The notes under the pieces: model-generated
The model's input: the letters and a program-made list of their open reading frames with translations, nothing else
What the model was told of the DNA's origin: nothing
The model's database searches: none
Program-made: the position numbers and the translations under genes
Assembly (NCBI GenBank): GCA_028279085.1
Contig: JANQSX010000113.1
Location: forward strand, 1 to 14,856
Direction of reading: 5' to 3'
Length of the DNA stretch: 14,856 nt
Origin: Bdellovibrionales bacterium
GTDB taxonomy: Bacteria > Bdellovibrionota > Bdellovibrionia > Bdellovibrionales > UBA1609
In this document: one piece after another, positions 13,727-14,856 of the stretch
Layout of the letters: every line of letters starts with the position of its first letter
Position numbering within the stretch: the stretch's first letter is position 1

Positions 13727-14856
13727 TTGAATTTAAATGTGGAAAAACTCTGTTCTGTTGTAGAAGGTTGTTTTTTAAATAAAGAACCTCAATCCTCTTT
13801 TAGGGGAGTTTCTATTGATTCTCGTGATTCTGATTTAAAAAAGAAAATTTTTTTTGCGATTAAAGGTTCTCAGTTTGACGGGCACGATTTTTTACAGCGG
13901 GTTTTGAAGACCGATGTTGGGGCTGTGATTATTCATAAGAAAAAATCACTTAAAACAAATTCAACAACAGTGATACAGGTGGATGATACTTTAAAAGCTC
14001 TTCATCGGTTAGCTTCTTACTGGAGAAAGAAAACACAGATTTCCGTTATAGGTATTACCGGTTCTACCGGAAAAACCACATCAAAGAATTTTTGTCACAC
14101 TCTTTTGGAAAAATCTTTTTCTGTTATAGCTAGTCCGAAAAGTTTTAATAATATGTATGGAGTGCCTCTCACTCTTTTATCCGCGAAAGAAGATACAAAT
14201 GTTCTTATTCAAGAGATGGGTATGAATCAAAAAGGAGAGATTAAAACTCTATGTCATTTAGCTCAGCCGGACATTGTAACAGTGACCCAAGTGGGTTCTT
14301 CCCATATAGGGGTATTGGGAAGTAAAGAGGAAATAGCTCGGGAGAAAGAAGCCATTTACCTTTATTCACCAAAAGCCGTTTCTGTTTTTAATTGGGATGA
14401 CTCTTATACGAAAGCTATGTATAAACGATGGGTTCAACGGGGATCAAGCGGGAAGACTATTTGTTTTTCTTCGCAAAATAAGAAAGCGGATGTTTTTTTA
14501 CAAATCGAGAGTGTTAAAAAATCTAGCTTGTCTGTTACAGGTCATTTACAGGGTGTACAAGGTTCTGTTTCTGTGCCGATAGTGGGTGCGGCCCACTTGA
14601 ATAATTTATTAGTGGGAGGGGCTTTGGCTTTGGCGGCGGGATTAAAAGAAGATCAAATATGGAAAAGATTTTCTCTTTGTCGCCTGCCACATGGAAGAAA
14701 TGAGTGGAGCACTCTTTCTTCCGGAGCACAGGCCCTTTTTGATGCTTATAATGCCAGCCCGGAAAGTGTCATGGCTTTGCTGGATTACTTTTTATCTCCT
14801 GTAGTAACAGGAAAAAAGTTTTTAATTTTAGGTGATTTTTTAGAACTAGGGGCTTA
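13727..14856 (+). CDS. murF: UDP-N-acetylmuramoyl-tripeptide--D-alanyl-D-alanine ligase, partial (C-terminus off the window)
   Basis: The frame is open from TTG 13727 to the right edge (376 codons). MurF is the cytoplasmic ATP-dependent ligase that adds D-Ala-D-Ala to the UDP-MurNAc-tripeptide. Visible motifs are SIDSRD and FFAIKG in the N-terminal domain, the ATP loop GITGSTGKTT (109-118), SFNNMYGVPLTLL, EMGMNQKGEIKTL, the VGSSHIGVLGSKEEIAREKEAI segment, AAHLNNLLVGGALALAAGL, LPHGRNEW, FDAYNASPESV (usually D-SYNANP) and LILGDFLELG. TTG is chosen because AGAGGT lies about ten bases upstream and no in-frame ATG is near; GTG at 13739 is an alternative. It directly follows murE in most dcw clusters but here is separated by 1.86 kb of decayed DNA, so it may need its own promoter. 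None is convincing (TATAAG at 13693 lacks a -35). Confidence 0.94.
   Translation, partial: MNLNVEKLCSVVEGCFLNKEPQSSFRGVSIDSRDSDLKKKIFFAIKGSQFDGHDFLQRVLKTDVGAVIIHKKKSLKTNSTTVIQVDDTLKALHRLASYWRKKTQISVIGITGSTGKTTSKNFCHTLLEKSFSVIASPKSFNNMYGVPLTLLSAKEDTNVLIQEMGMNQKGEIKTLCHLAQPDIVTVTQVGSSHIGVLGSKEEIAREKEAIYLYSPKAVSVFNWDDSYTKAMYKRWVQRGSSGKTICFSSQNKKADVFLQIESVKKSSLSVTGHLQGVQGSVSVPIVGAAHLNNLLVGGALALAAGLKEDQIWKRFSLCRLPHGRNEWSTLSSGAQALFDAYNASPESVMALLDYFLSPVVTGKKFLILGDFLELGA

Overview
This 14.9 kb window comes from an AT-rich Gram-negative bacterium, most likely a member of the Bdellovibrionota (Bdellovibrio and relatives) or a close deltaproteobacterial lineage. The evidence is the type of MIDAS-containing VWA lipoprotein, a C-terminal HNH endonuclease of a kind dispersed in Bdellovibrio genomes, a PASTA-bearing FtsI, and a MurE with the meso-DAP signature. 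The assignment is from recognition of family features, not from a search.

Left part (1-4132). A truncated minus-strand gene lies at the edge, followed by a small minus-strand zinc-ribbon-like protein (415-618). A cluster of palindromic repeats (736-876) precedes a divergent TrmB-like methyltransferase (917-1555). Two tandem paralogous VWA-domain lipoproteins follow (1653-2876 and 3002-4132). They share a short motif at the same distance from their start codons, and neither has a Shine-Dalgarno sequence.

Middle (4137-7056). These are housekeeping genes in alternating orientation: SohB-like S49 peptidase (-), AmpD-like amidase (+), hypoxanthine phosphoribosyltransferase (-) and Bcp peroxiredoxin (+). 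The amidase has a near-consensus promoter whose -10 box overlaps the first possible ATG, which suggests leaderless initiation at the next ATG.

Right part (7123-14856). This is the start of the division and cell-wall (dcw) cluster, rsmH-ftsL-ftsI-murE-murF, with murF running off the edge. RsmH modifies 16S rRNA. FtsL and FtsI belong to the divisome. MurE and MurF add meso-DAP and D-Ala-D-Ala to the peptidoglycan precursor. The AmpD-like amidase upstream is a plausible recycling counterpart. No mraZ lies directly upstream.

The cluster is interrupted between murE and murF by about 1.86 kb of decaying accessory DNA: a minus-strand fragment of a DUF1524 (GmrSD-type) protein abutting the murE stop, an HNH endonuclease gene broken by a one-base insertion and an in-frame TGA, a perfect 8-bp-stem palindrome, and five 17-bp tandem repeats that look amplified from one arm of that palindrome. 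I see no intact defence or other undescribed multi-gene system. The most interesting signals are the twin VWA lipoproteins with their shared promoter-like motif, the leaderless-type starts, and the endonuclease graveyard inside dcw.
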